Part shown: positions 1 through 9,048 of the stretch, piece by piece
Position numbering within the stretch: position 1 is the stretch's first letter
How the letters are laid out: the number at the start of each line of letters is the position of its first letter
Source: Terrimonas pollutisoli
Lineage (GTDB): Bacteria; Bacteroidota; Bacteroidia; Chitinophagales; Chitinophagaceae
Direction of reading: 5' to 3'
Assembly (NCBI RefSeq): GCF_029360765.1
Contig: NZ_JARKNA010000026.1
Coordinates: 1 to 61,347, forward strand
DNA: 61,347 nucleotides
Notes under the pieces: generated by a model
Databases searched by the model: none
The model's input: the letters and a program-made list of their open reading frames with translations, nothing else
What the model was told of the DNA's origin: nothing
Program-made: the position numbers and the translations under genes

Positions 1-2
1 AG

Positions 3-104
3 GCGCTATTCCTTAGAAAAATACACGCAGTGACCTTTAAAGGATTCCTGCTCAAACTGGTAATGTTTATTCTGGCTTTTACACTGAATAAGCTTACCAA
101 TTAA
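3..104 (+). CDS. C-terminal fragment of an unidentified protein, possibly a transposase
   Basis: The open frame enters from the left edge and ends at a TAA at 102-104, giving 33 residues. The tail is basic and hydrophobic (it contains ALFLRKIHAV and then GFLLKLVMFILAF). This resembles the C-terminus of some DDE transposases such as IS982-like proteins, but that is an impression, not a proven match. Bases 105-303 after it are AT-rich and I see no gene, hairpin or RNA in them. Confidence 0.35.
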   Translation, partial: ALFLRKIHAVTFKGFLLKLVMFILAFTLNKLTN

Positions 105-303
105 CTAGCAACTTGAATTAATTAATAAAATAAGAAAGACAAACGGGATCAGAATTACAAGAATGATCAATCCTGTCATGGAAGCAGATTTTGGTGAAGT
201 ATGGTATAAAAGCTCACTTGTTCAGGAGATCGCAGACGGCAGTAATTTTTTTATCTAAAAAACTTGTATATGGCTGCAACCTGCGGACTCCTGAACGGAC
301 TCG

Positions 304-1071
304 TTAAACTTTCAACTTTAAATATACCGGACAATGATCAGAATGTTTTACATCCGGGTAAATTTCCGCATCCTGCAAATTCTTTTTTAGCGGATCTGTA
401 ACATTAATGTAATCTATCCGCCAGCCCTTATTATTAAGCCGGACTGTCGGGAACCGCTGGCTCCACCAGCTATAGCGGTGTGGCTCGGGATGAAATTCCC
501 GGAAAGTATCAATCCAGCCATTGTTAAAAAACTTTGTCATCCATTCTCTTTCTTCCGGCAAAAAACCAGATGATTTCTTATTTCCTTTGGGGTCATGTAT
601 ATCAATTTCTTTATGCGCAATATTGTAATCTCCGCACACAATCAATTTGGGATATTTATTTTTTAGATGGTTGAGATATACGTAGAACTCATCAAGCCAG
701 ACATATTTAAAACTTTGCCTTTCGTCACCACTGGTCCCGGAAGGAAAATAGGCATTGATCAGACGAATGTCGCCAAAATCCAATTGTATCACTCTTCCTT
801 CGTCATCGCTTACCGTATGGCCTGTACCATATTCAATTCCGGTGGGTTTTATTTTTGTAAACACAGCTACACCGCTGTATCCTTTTTTCTGTGCACTGAA
901 CCAATAATCCTCGTAGCCTAACGAATTAAAAATAGCATGATCTACATTTTCCTTGGCGGCCTTGGTTTCCTGGATACAAATAATATCAGCCGGATCAGTC
1001 TTTAACCAATCGACAAAGCCTTTATTGATAGCTGCCCTGATTCCATTCAAATTATAACTAATGATGCGCAT
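304..1071 (-). CDS. xth: Exodeoxyribonuclease III (AP endonuclease)
   Basis: 255 aa protein of the exonuclease III/APE1 family, which cleaves DNA 5' to abasic sites and removes 3' blocks during base excision repair. Visible family residues are N7 in SYNLNG, the metal-binding glutamate E35 in CIQETK, the NAYFPSG block, CGDYNIAH, and the terminal catalytic HSDHCPVY. The start at 1071 gives the usual MRIISYNLNG N-terminus. The longer frame to 1125 begins with TTG and adds residues that do not belong to the family. The length is normal for the family. It is transcribed divergently from the LOG gene at 1200. Confidence 0.95.
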   Translation of the reverse strand: MRIISYNLNGIRAAINKGFVDWLKTDPADIICIQETKAAKENVDHAIFNSLGYEDYWFSAQKKGYSGVAVFTKIKPTGIEYGTGHTVSDDEGRVIQLDFGDIRLINAYFPSGTSGDERQSFKYVWLDEFYVYLNHLKNKYPKLIVCGDYNIAHKEIDIHDPKGNKKSSGFLPEEREWMTKFFNNGWIDTFREFHPEPHRYSWWSQRFPTVRLNNKGWRIDYINVTDPLKKNLQDAEIYPDVKHSDHCPVYLKLKV

Positions 1072-1199
1072 GAAGCTGATATGTTTTAATTGTTTCAAAG
1101 TACAGTATATTTTACTGCATATCAAAATTGCGCAATCTTGTTAAAGTAGTAGTCACTGTGTTGAAATGTTTTATTTTTAATCACACAAAGAGATGAATA

Positions 1200-1931
1200 A
1201 TGGAGAAAGTAAAAAGAATTATTCCAGCGAAAGAACATGTCTACCTGGAAGGTCCTAAAAGCCGTGGCTATGAATTATTATTTGCCTTCAAAGTTTTCAA
1301 ACAATTTATAAAAGGTTTTCGGACGTTACATTTTGTCGGGCCCTGTATTACGGTATTCGGATCGGCCCGTTTTAAAGAGGATCACCCGTACTACCAGCAG
1401 GCAGTTGAGTTGGGAAAAAGGATTGCTCAATTGGGTTTTACTACCATGACCGGCGGCGGTCCGGGTATCATGGAAGCCGCTAACCGGGGAGCTTTTGAAA
1501 ATGGCGGACAGTCAGTCGGGTGCAACATACAATTACCATTTGAGCAACAGAGTAATCCTTATCTGCATAAATCGGTAACCTTTGAGCATTTCTTTATCCG
1601 AAAAGTATTGCTGATAAAATACTCGTATGCCTTTATCATTATGCCCGGTGGGTTTGGAACCATGGATGAATTTTTTGAAACGCTTACGTTGGTACAAACA
1701 AAGACATTGACACAGTTTCCCATTGTATTATTTGGTAAAGAGTATTATAAAGAGATGATGGAAGCGATGAACGAGATGGCGGCAAAAGGTACCATTTCAA
1801 AAGAGGATATGAGCCTGGTATTAATCACCGATGACTTTGAGGAGGCCATGGATCATATCCGGCATTATATCACTACCAATTATAAGGTGATGCGAAGAAA
1901 GCGGACATGGGCATTATTAGAGAAGAGATAA
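1200..1931 (+). CDS. LOG/TIGR00730 family Rossmann-fold protein (cytokinin riboside phosphoribohydrolase type)
   Basis: 243 aa cytosolic protein of the LOG (lysine decarboxylase-like, TIGR00730) family. Members hydrolyse nucleoside 5'-monophosphates of the cytokinin type to base plus ribose phosphate, although bacterial substrates are often unknown. The two signature blocks are present: GGGPGIMEAANRGA from about residue 85 and PGGFGTMDEF from about 149, including the catalytic R/E environment. The N-terminus carries about 45 residues before the first Rossmann strand (ITVFGSARF), a little longer than the plant enzymes. The HAD gene follows 34 bp downstream and is probably cotranscribed. Confidence 0.9.
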   Translation: MEKVKRIIPAKEHVYLEGPKSRGYELLFAFKVFKQFIKGFRTLHFVGPCITVFGSARFKEDHPYYQQAVELGKRIAQLGFTTMTGGGPGIMEAANRGAFENGGQSVGCNIQLPFEQQSNPYLHKSVTFEHFFIRKVLLIKYSYAFIIMPGGFGTMDEFFETLTLVQTKTLTQFPIVLFGKEYYKEMMEAMNEMAAKGTISKEDMSLVLITDDFEEAMDHIRHYITTNYKVMRRKRTWALLEKR

Positions 1932-1965
1932 GAACGATATTTTCACTTAAATTTTTGTTGCATCA

Positions 1966-2580
1966 ATGGCAAATATTAATACCATCATTTTTGACCTCGG
2001 TGGAGTACTGATAGACTGGAATCCGCGATATGTTTTTGATGAAAACTATTTTGAGTCCGGGGAAAAGCGGGATTATTTTTTTAAAAATATTTGTACCAAT
2101 GACTGGAATGAGGAACAGGATGCAGGTCGTTCAATCGTTGATGCTACACAAATGCTGGTGCAGCAATTCCCTGAATGGGAGTCTTCTATCCGTGATTATT
2201 ATGGCCGCTGGACAGACATGCTGAAATCGCCTATTCCTGATACGGTAGAGATATTCCGGCAATTAAAAGAAAGCGGAAAGTATAAGATCTATGCATTGAC
2301 GAACTGGCAAGCCGGGCTTTTTGATATTGCCCTGGTACGGTATAGCTTTCTTCATTGGTTTGATGGCCGGGTAGTGAGTGGAGAAGAGAAGACCAGGAAA
2401 CCATTTCCTGAATTTTACCAGCGGTTACTGGACCGCTACAATGTCAATCCTTCCAACGCCTTGTTTATTGATGATAACCTGAGAAATGTAAAAGCTGCAG
2501 AGGAAATGGGAATAGCAAGTATACATTTTCATTCACCGCATCAGCTATCGAAGCGACTAAAAGAATCAAATATTTTGTGA
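1966..2580 (+). CDS. HAD-superfamily hydrolase, subfamily IA (YihX-like phosphatase)
   Basis: 204 aa haloacid dehalogenase-type phosphatase. Motif I is FDLGGVLIDW with the nucleophile aspartate D10. The residue two positions on is Gly rather than the usual Asp, as in the YihX/epoxide-hydrolase-N group. Motif II is ALTNWQ, the motif III lysine is in RKPFPEFY, and motif IV is FIDDNLRNVKAA. The cap is the helical type inserted after motif I. YihX homologues dephosphorylate sugar phosphates such as glucose-1-phosphate, but the substrate here is unknown. It lies just downstream of the LOG gene and ends in a shared bidirectional terminator. Confidence 0.88.
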   Translation: MANINTIIFDLGGVLIDWNPRYVFDENYFESGEKRDYFFKNICTNDWNEEQDAGRSIVDATQMLVQQFPEWESSIRDYYGRWTDMLKSPIPDTVEIFRQLKESGKYKIYALTNWQAGLFDIALVRYSFLHWFDGRVVSGEEKTRKPFPEFYQRLLDRYNVNPSNALFIDDNLRNVKAAEEMGIASIHFHSPHQLSKRLKESNIL

Positions 2581-2598
2581 GTAGCAAGATTGTTACAT

Positions 2599-2632
2599 AA
2601 GAAAAAGCGGGGCAATTGTCCCGCTTTTTCTT
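2599..2632. terminator. Bidirectional rho-independent terminator
   Basis: A long inverted repeat with arms of about 14 bases (AAGAAAAAGCGGG against CCCGCTTTTTCTT) and a tiny AATT loop. There is one G-U pair near the loop, and A/T tracts on both sides give a U-run in either direction. It separates the convergent HAD phosphatase and metH genes and overlaps the last metH codon. Confidence 0.85.
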
Positions 2633-5351
2633 ATTCTAATATTGGCCGTAACCATCTTTCCATTTCTTCGGTCGATAATCCTTTTCTTTTAACATAATCC
2701 TCAAACTGGTCACGTTGAATTTTTCCTACGCCGAAATACTGGCTTTGTGGATGACTGAAATACCAGCCACAAACTGAAGCTGCAGGATACATAGCTAATG
2801 ATTCGGTCAGATGAATACCGGTAGCCTCTTCGCCGCCCAGCAACTGGAAGAGCTTGTATTTTTCGGTATGATCCGGGCAGGCAGGATAACCGGGTGCGGG
2901 ACGTATACCAACATATTCCTCTTTTATCAATTGCTCATTGGTAAGACTTTCTTCGTTTTGATATCCCCAATATTCTTTTCTCACTCTTTCATGCAACAGT
3001 TCGGCAAATGCTTCAGCAAACCGATCCGTCAACGCCTGCATCATGATCTTGTTATAATCATCATGTGCGGCTTCAAACTTTTTAATATGCGGTTCAATTC
3101 CCTGCATAGTAACTGAAAAAGCGCCAATATGATCTTTCTTTCCTGTTTCTCGTGGTGCAATAAAATCGGATAAAGACAAATTGGGTTGATTCGCTGCTTT
3201 TTTAATCTGCTGACGTAATGACTCCAATTTCATTTCTGACTTTTCACTTTTGACCTCGATAGTGTCCGGTGCTGTTGCATTCGCTTCCCAAAACCCAACC
3301 ACTCCCTTTGGTATCAACCATTTTTCAGCCACAATCTTATCCAATAAAAGATTGGCGTCATTATACAATTTGGTAGCCTCTTTACCTACCACTTCATCGC
3401 TTAATATTTGTGGAAATTTTCCATGCATTTCCCAGGCAATGAAAAAAGGTTGCCAGTCAATATATTTCCTGATTTCACCTAAGTCGTAGCCATCAAAAAT
3501 TTTTGTGCCAATGAAAGTTGGTGTCGGTGGCGTGTAATCCGACCAATCGATTTTTGCCGGGTTAGCCTGGGCGTTTGAAAAAGTTAAGTATTCCTTGGTC
3601 GATTTTTTATTGGCAAAATCTGTTTGTAGTTTGTTATACTCAGAGCTGATATTGGTTAAAAATGCAGCTTTTTGATCATTACTTAATAATGAACCCGCCA
3701 CCGTTACACTTCGCGAAGCATCGAGCACATGCACTACGCCATTATCATATTGCGGGGCAATTTTTACGGCCGTATGCATCCTTGATGTAGTAGCCCCGCC
3801 AATCAATAAAGGCTGTTTCATTCCCCTGCGCTTCATTTCATGGGCCACGTGCACCATTTCATCTAACGAAGGAGTGATCAGCCCGCTTAAACCAATAATA
3901 TCTGCATTTTCTTTAATGGCTGTATCTAAAATCTTGTCGGTGGGAACCATTACACCCAGGTCAATTACATCGTAGCCATTGCAACCTAATACGACGCCGA
4001 CAATATTTTTACCGATATCATGCACATCGCCCTTGACAGTTGCCAGTAAAATTTTAGCGGCACCTGCGCCTTCTTCGTTAACAGTGCCTGCAGCAATATG
4101 GGCCTGGCGGCGTTCCTCTTTTTCTGCCTCAATATACGGAGTGAGGATGGCTACACTTTTTTTCATCACCCTTGCACTCTTTACTACCTGCGGCAAAAAC
4201 ATTTTACCGGCGCCAAACAAATCGCCCACTACATTCATTCCGTTCATTAGGGGCCCTTCAATAACGTCAAGTGGTTTGGGATATTTCTGTCTTGCTTCTT
4301 CTGTATCAATATCGATATAGTCGGTAATGCCATTGACCAATGAATGCTTCAATCGTTCTTCCACCGCGGTTGTTCTCCAGGTTTCGTCTTTGACTGTCTC
4401 TTTTCCTTTAGCCTTTACCGTTTCTGCAAAAGCAATCAGTTTCTCCGTTGCTTCATTATTGTCATTATTTCTGTTGAGGATCACATCTTCGCATAGTTCC
4501 CTGAGTTGCGGTTCTATTTCATCATATACCACCAATTGTCCCGCATTTACAATACCCATATCCATACCTGCTTTGATGGCATGCAACAGGAACACGGAAT
4601 GCATCGCTTCCCGCACATGATCATTGCCGCGGAAAGAGAATGAAAGATTGCTGACACCACCACTTACTTTTGTCAGCGGCATCAGTTTTTTTATTTCTCT
4701 TGTTGCTTCAATGAAATCAACGCCGTAATTGTTATGTTCTTCAAGGCCTGTTGCAATGGCAAAGATGTTAGGGTCGAAAATGATATCCTGCGGATCATAT
4801 CCTACCTGCTCTGTCAATATTTTGTAGGCCCGGTGGCAAATTTGTACTTTCCGGTCTTTTGTATCGGCTTGCCCCTGTTCATCAAACGCCATCACGATTA
4901 CGGATGCACCATAGCTTTGACAAATGATAGCTTGCTGAATAAATTTCTCCTCCCCCTCTTTCATGGAGATGGAATTCACAATACATTTTCCCTGTACGCA
5001 TTTCAGCCCTGCTTCGATGATTTCGAATTTGGAACTATCAAGCATGATGGGGATCTTGGCAATATCCGGTTCGCTTTGAACGAGGTTAATAAAAGTGGTC
5101 ATTGCCTGTACACCATCCAGCAACGCATCGTCCATGTTTACATCCAACACCTGTGCACCGTTCTCCACCTGTTGGCGGGCAACACTCAATGCCTCTTCGT
5201 ATTTATTTTCCCTGATTAGGCGGGCAAATTTTTTGGAGCCTGTTACATTGGTTCGTTCACCGACGTTGACAAAATTGGTTTCCGGCCTTACCACCAGTGG
5301 CTCCAGTCCTGAAAGGCGTAAATAGGGTTTTATGATTGTTTTTTCTGACAT
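2631..5351 (-). CDS. metH: Methionine synthase, C-terminal part (folate, cobalamin and activation domains)
   Basis: 906 aa, equivalent to the second through fourth modules of cobalamin-dependent methionine synthase. Order: pterin-binding domain (residues ~20-280, opening with NVGERTNVTGSKKF), helical cap (~310-420), B12-binding Rossmann domain with the cobalt-ligand motif DVHDIGKN near 440 and GGATTS near 510, then the AdoMet-binding reactivation domain (~610-906) with RPAPGYPACPDHTEK. It transfers methyl from methyltetrahydrofolate through cobalamin to homocysteine. It lacks the homocysteine-binding barrel, which is the next gene upstream (5392-6405), 40 bp away. I know this split arrangement from other Bacteroidota, so it is not a frameshift. 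Confidence 0.95.
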   Translation of the reverse strand: MSEKTIIKPYLRLSGLEPLVVRPETNFVNVGERTNVTGSKKFARLIRENKYEEALSVARQQVENGAQVLDVNMDDALLDGVQAMTTFINLVQSEPDIAKIPIMLDSSKFEIIEAGLKCVQGKCIVNSISMKEGEEKFIQQAIICQSYGASVIVMAFDEQGQADTKDRKVQICHRAYKILTEQVGYDPQDIIFDPNIFAIATGLEEHNNYGVDFIEATREIKKLMPLTKVSGGVSNLSFSFRGNDHVREAMHSVFLLHAIKAGMDMGIVNAGQLVVYDEIEPQLRELCEDVILNRNNDNNEATEKLIAFAETVKAKGKETVKDETWRTTAVEERLKHSLVNGITDYIDIDTEEARQKYPKPLDVIEGPLMNGMNVVGDLFGAGKMFLPQVVKSARVMKKSVAILTPYIEAEKEERRQAHIAAGTVNEEGAGAAKILLATVKGDVHDIGKNIVGVVLGCNGYDVIDLGVMVPTDKILDTAIKENADIIGLSGLITPSLDEMVHVAHEMKRRGMKQPLLIGGATTSRMHTAVKIAPQYDNGVVHVLDASRSVTVAGSLLSNDQKAAFLTNISSEYNKLQTDFANKKSTKEYLTFSNAQANPAKIDWSDYTPPTPTFIGTKIFDGYDLGEIRKYIDWQPFFIAWEMHGKFPQILSDEVVGKEATKLYNDANLLLDKIVAEKWLIPKGVVGFWEANATAPDTIEVKSEKSEMKLESLRQQIKKAANQPNLSLSDFIAPRETGKKDHIGAFSVTMQGIEPHIKKFEAAHDDYNKIMMQALTDRFAEAFAELLHERVRKEYWGYQNEESLTNEQLIKEEYVGIRPAPGYPACPDHTEKYKLFQLLGGEEATGIHLTESLAMYPAASVCGWYFSHPQSQYFGVGKIQRDQFEDYVKRKGLSTEEMERWLRPILE

Positions 5352-5391
5352 AATATTTTTTTGACGGCATGTAGAAGCTGGAAAGTTGAAA

Positions 5392-6405
5392 CTATACCAG
5401 CTCTTTCTCCACTACCGGTAACACCCTTGGCTGTAAATTTTTTACATGTTCCCCAATATGACGGATATGATCCGGCGTAGTACCGCAGCAACCGCCAACT
5501 ATATTCACAAAACCTTCCTTTGCCCAGTCTTCGAGGAAATGTGCTGTTTGCTCCGGTTGTTCATCATACTCTCCCATTGCATTGGGTAAGCCGGCATTGG
5601 GATAAGCAGACACATAGCAGGAAGCGATTTGCGATAACTCTTCAATGTGCGGACGCATTTCTTTAGCACCCAGCGCACAGTTCAGTCCAACGCTCAATGG
5701 CCTGGCGTGCATGATAGAGGTGTAAAATGCTTCCAACGTCTGGCCACTCAGCGTTCTGCCGGATGCATCGGTGATGGTACCGCTGATCATCACGGGCAGC
5801 TCAGGTTTTTTAGTATCCCTGAAATATTTTTTGATAGCGAAGATGGCGGCCTTTGCATTCAACGTATCAAAAATGGTTTCGATCAGCAATGCATCCACAC
5901 CTCCTTCATCTAAGCCCCTCACCTGCTCGTAATAAGAGTCCACCACTTCATCGAAGGTAACGGCACGATAGCCGGGATTATTTACATCCGGCGACAGCGA
6001 TAATGTTTTATTCAGTGGCCCGATAGCCCCTGCTACAAAACGTGGCTTTGAAAGGTCTTTGGCGGTATATTCATCCGCAGCCTTCCTGGCAATTTTTGCC
6101 CCTTCCACATTCATTTCAAAAGCGTAAGGCTCCAGTTCAAAATCTGCCTGTGCAATGCGGGTGGCAGCAAACGTATTGGTTTCAATAATATCGGCGCCGG
6201 CATCAAGATATTGCTTGTGAATGTCTTCAATGATCTGCGGCTGAGTAAGGTTCAAAATATCACTGTTGTTCTTTACATCCAGGTGCCAGTCTTTGAAACG
6301 ATCACCCCGATAAGTGGCTTCTGTGGGCCTATGTTTTTGAATCATAGTGCCCATCGCTCCGTCAATGATGAGGATGCGTTTTTCCAATTCTTGTCTGATG
6401 CTCAT
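5392..6405 (-). CDS. metH: Methionine synthase, N-terminal homocysteine S-methyltransferase domain
   Basis: 337 aa zinc-dependent homocysteine methyltransferase barrel, the first module of MetH as a free-standing protein. It opens with ILIIDGAMGTMIQ. The zinc ligands are the cysteine in GLNCALGAKEM (near residue 245) and the Cys pair in GGCCGTTPDH (near 310). It should bind homocysteine and take the methyl group from the cobalamin protein encoded next in the same operon. A hairpin (6421-6437) sits directly upstream of the start codon, and a leader of over 200 nt precedes it, which hints at post-transcriptional control. Confidence 0.94.
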   Translation of the reverse strand: MSIRQELEKRILIIDGAMGTMIQKHRPTEATYRGDRFKDWHLDVKNNSDILNLTQPQIIEDIHKQYLDAGADIIETNTFAATRIAQADFELEPYAFEMNVEGAKIARKAADEYTAKDLSKPRFVAGAIGPLNKTLSLSPDVNNPGYRAVTFDEVVDSYYEQVRGLDEGGVDALLIETIFDTLNAKAAIFAIKKYFRDTKKPELPVMISGTITDASGRTLSGQTLEAFYTSIMHARPLSVGLNCALGAKEMRPHIEELSQIASCYVSAYPNAGLPNAMGEYDEQPEQTAHFLEDWAKEGFVNIVGGCCGTTPDHIRHIGEHVKNLQPRVLPVVEKELV

Positions 6406-6716
6406 ACAAACTGTTTTTAGTTCCGGGCATCCCCGGATTTGATAGAATTGCCTGTTCCCTGCTCATCAGCGATCCGCTGCGGACGCAACAAATGCCTCGT
6501 AGCATTACCAGCGCTGGCCAATCAATAATTTTTTTGAACTGCTAAAACGTTGGGAAACTAAAAAGGGAGAGTTTCTTGGCGTTTATTAGTTCAGTTGTTT
6601 ATACAGGCCGTACAATAAACAAATCCACCTGTGCGGTGCAAATCTACTACACTATCACTAATAAAAAAAACGCCGGTTAAGGACATGACAAACATGTAGG
6701 AGGAGCACGAATTCCT
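6406..6716 (-). promoter_or_regulatory. metH leader region with several inverted repeats and a candidate promoter
   Basis: About 310 bp between metH and recR with no gene. On the minus strand it holds a TAnnTTTG-type -7 box (TAGATTTG, 6639-6646), which would give a leader of roughly 230 nt. Small inverted repeats are TCCGGG/CCCGGA (6421-6437), CAGCG/CGCTG, CCAGCGCTGG and AATGC/GCATT around 6470-6520. I could not match the conserved cores of SAM-I, SAM-II, SAH or cobalamin riboswitches, so no riboswitch class is claimed. Confidence 0.4.
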
Positions 6717-7334
6717 TTAGTGGTTTACATATTTTTCAACTGGCATCCTGTTTTGAAGGCTTCTCCCTAAGGTGAGTTCATCAGCATATTCCAATTCGCC
6801 ACCAAAAGCGATTCCCCTGGCAATGGTGGTGATACGAACAGAAAATGGTTGCAGCTTTTTTTGAATATAATAAATGGTCGTATCGCCCTGGATATTAGGA
6901 TTGAGAGCAAAAATGAGTTCTTCGGTTTTTTCCTTTTGCACCCGGTTAACAAGGGTTTCGATATGCAGTTGGTCAGGGCCAATACCATCCAACGGCGATA
7001 TGACGCCACCCAATACATGATAGGTACCATTAAATTGTTGGGTACTTTCAATCGCAATTACATCGCGGATAGACTCAACTACGCAGATAATTTCCTGTTT
7101 GCGCATCGAGTTGGCGCAAATAGAGCAGATGTCCCCATCAGCCACATTGAAACAACGGTTACAAAATTTTATTTCGCTGCGCATTTTGGCAATAGTTTCA
7201 CCAAAATGTTCTACATCATTGACGGTTTGTTTGAGCAGGTGCAATACCAAACGCAAAGCGGTTTTCTTTCCAATTCCGGGAAGTTTGGCAAACTCATTAA
7301 CGGCATTTTCCAATAACGAAGACGAAAATTGCAT
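6717..7334 (-). CDS. recR: Recombination mediator RecR
   Basis: 205 aa, the normal RecR length. RecR loads RecA at gapped DNA together with RecO (RecFOR pathway). Features in order: N-terminal helix-hairpin-helix LPGIGKKTALRL (~18-30), a four-cysteine zinc finger with CNRC and CSIC (~57-72), then a Toprim domain starting ICVVESIRD (~80) with the GGVISPLDGIGP block. The ATG lies only four bases after a TAATTTTG box, so the mRNA may have almost no leader. A single-gene unit is likely. Confidence 0.95.
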   Translation of the reverse strand: MQFSSSLLENAVNEFAKLPGIGKKTALRLVLHLLKQTVNDVEHFGETIAKMRSEIKFCNRCFNVADGDICSICANSMRKQEIICVVESIRDVIAIESTQQFNGTYHVLGGVISPLDGIGPDQLHIETLVNRVQKEKTEELIFALNPNIQGDTTIYYIQKKLQPFSVRITTIARGIAFGGELEYADELTLGRSLQNRMPVEKYVNH

Positions 7335-7338
7335 GGCT

Positions 7339-7346
7339 CAAAATTA
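7339..7346 (-). promoter_or_regulatory. Bacteroidota -7 promoter box upstream of recR
   Basis: TAATTTTG matches the TAnnTTTG consensus on the minus strand and ends four bases before the recR ATG. No clear -33 TTTG was found, so this is a candidate only. Confidence 0.4.
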
Positions 7347-7393
7347 CAAGAATCAATGAACAGAATGGCTTACCCGCCGATTGATTTGTTTAT

Positions 7394-8914
7394 TTAAAAT
7401 CTTCGATTAGGACTGGTTGTGTTTGGCCTGTTACCACCCGGTTGGTTGCGGTTTGGATTAGGTGATTGCGGTGAACGTGGCTCAGCCGGCGGTGCCGTTA
7501 CATTGATATCAAACGAATTATCTAAACCGGGTCGCACATTGATGACACGGGAGACTGGCTTTACCAATTCAGGTTGTTTTCTTTCGCCAAAAAACTTACC
7601 GGCATCCCATACTCCATTTTTATTATCATCATTTAAAATGCGCAGGCTATACTCACCGGGCACAAAAATGCTTTGACTAAATGTTGCCGAAGCCAGGGGA
7701 AATGATTTTTTAATAGCACCACTTTGCACAAATAAGAGTACGGGATTTTTGGAAAGATCCAGGTTGCGCAGGCGCAAGGTCAGTTTGCCATAATCCCTGT
7801 TTTGTTTTGTCTTGAAATCGATGGTATCCGCTTTCAACAATTGTTGACCGAGTGTATCAGTTGCAAAATCTTTTTCCAGTATCAAATGATAAGAAACATT
7901 CTCCGTCCAGTTATAATTCAGCTTGACCACCTTCATAGTGCTATCTTTTTCCCAGCTGTAATCCGTTATGGGAGTGTAAGAGCTATCTCTTGTAAAATGA
8001 ACTTTTGTTGAATCAAAAATTTTTAACGGAGTTTCAAATGTAAAGATGAATTTTTCCAGCAGATCCTGCGCGGGGCCAGCCAGGTTGGTGGAAAATTTCA
8101 AACGTTTTTCGGTTGATTTTTTTCCTCCTGATCCAACGGGAGGTGATTTTGTCTTTTCCGTTTCTTTTCCGGCATAGGCGTATAATGTAACGGGCCTGGC
8201 GCTTTCACCTGTAATGACGGCTGAATCAGCAAAGGCAAATAATTGTGCAGGGTTCAGATATCTATAGCTACCACCTTCATCATTCAACGCATACACATAA
8301 AAAGTGTCGGGTGGAAGATTTTTAAAACGAAAGTTACCGCGGTTGTCCAACCGTGTAATATATCTTGGTTTTTCTTTTATCACTGCTGAATCGATATTGC
8401 TGGTATGCAACATTACTGTCAGTGTCGTATCCACTTCCCCGGTTTCGGCCATTACCACATTGCCCGCAAGCGCTAATGAATCAAAGTAAGACCCGGTCGA
8501 AAAAATATAGGTGAAGTTTTTCAATACATTGGATTCATTCACGTCTTTAATGGTATTACCGAAATTGATGGAATAGGTAGTGTTGGGTTGAAGGGTATCC
8601 CGCAGTTTTACTGTAACAGTATTCAACTTACGGGTAACTGTTGGTGTATTACCGGGAATGGGAGAGACAATCAGTTCCTGCTGGTAATTATCTGCATTGA
8701 CATATTCATCAAAAACAAGGGTAATCTTATTGTCAGAAAAATTGAGGCTTGAATCCAGCGGATCAGCCCTTCGTAAAACAGGAGGGAGGCTGTCTCTTGG
8801 TCCGCCTTCGGGCGGAATGATAGTAGCACAGCCTGTCTGAACCAGGATTTGTGGGATGAAAAGGATTGACAGGATAAAAGGAAAAAATATTTTTATCAGA
8901 ATTGGCTTCTTCAT
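7394..8914 (-). CDS. Ig-like (Big_5) domain lipoprotein
   Basis: 506 aa exported protein. The N-terminus is a signal peptide of about 28 residues ending in a lipobox-like ILVQTGC, so it is probably anchored in the outer membrane. It is followed by the segment PPEGGPRDSLPPVL, which I recognise from a Bacteroidota family carrying a bacterial Ig-like Big_5 domain (about residues 40-145, ending TYIFSTG). The middle has further beta-rich repeats, one with a carboxypeptidase-regulatory look (NRGNFRFKNLPPDTFYVYAL near 195). The C-terminal 35 residues are Pro/Asn/Gln/Arg-rich and probably disordered. Its function is not known. An N-terminal TAAGTTTG box lies 11 bases before the ATG. Confidence 0.85.
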   Translation of the reverse strand: MKKPILIKIFFPFILSILFIPQILVQTGCATIIPPEGGPRDSLPPVLRRADPLDSSLNFSDNKITLVFDEYVNADNYQQELIVSPIPGNTPTVTRKLNTVTVKLRDTLQPNTTYSINFGNTIKDVNESNVLKNFTYIFSTGSYFDSLALAGNVVMAETGEVDTTLTVMLHTSNIDSAVIKEKPRYITRLDNRGNFRFKNLPPDTFYVYALNDEGGSYRYLNPAQLFAFADSAVITGESARPVTLYAYAGKETEKTKSPPVGSGGKKSTEKRLKFSTNLAGPAQDLLEKFIFTFETPLKIFDSTKVHFTRDSSYTPITDYSWEKDSTMKVVKLNYNWTENVSYHLILEKDFATDTLGQQLLKADTIDFKTKQNRDYGKLTLRLRNLDLSKNPVLLFVQSGAIKKSFPLASATFSQSIFVPGEYSLRILNDDNKNGVWDAGKFFGERKQPELVKPVSRVINVRPGLDNSFDINVTAPPAEPRSPQSPNPNRNQPGGNRPNTTSPNRRF

Positions 8915-8925
8915 AAATCAGTTTG

Positions 8926-8933
8926 CAAACTTA
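8926..8933 (-). promoter_or_regulatory. -7 promoter box for the Ig-like lipoprotein gene
   Basis: TAAGTTTG (minus strand) matches TAnnTTTG and lies 11 bases upstream of the start codon. A TTTG further upstream is only 13 bases away, too close for the usual -33 spacing. Confidence 0.4.
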
Positions 8934-9048
8934 AGCGGTTTGGAATCAAACATATCCTCAAAATCCGTTAAATCCGGCAGAACTATGATTTGCCCCGGGT
9001 TAGAAGGATGAAGAGAGCAAAAAACTTCCTAACAATCCATTAAATCTA

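Noticed and set aside
4734..5219. 161-codon plus-strand frame inside metH
   Set aside because: It is fully antisense to a conserved gene with no family resemblance, so it is a shadow frame.
2631..6405. metH broken by a frameshift
   Set aside because: The two parts have clean domain boundaries, separate starts and stops and 40 bp between them, the known split arrangement.
6406..6716. SAM, SAH or cobalamin riboswitch upstream of metH
   Set aside because: The conserved cores of these classes could not be found by eye, so only an unclassified leader is reported.
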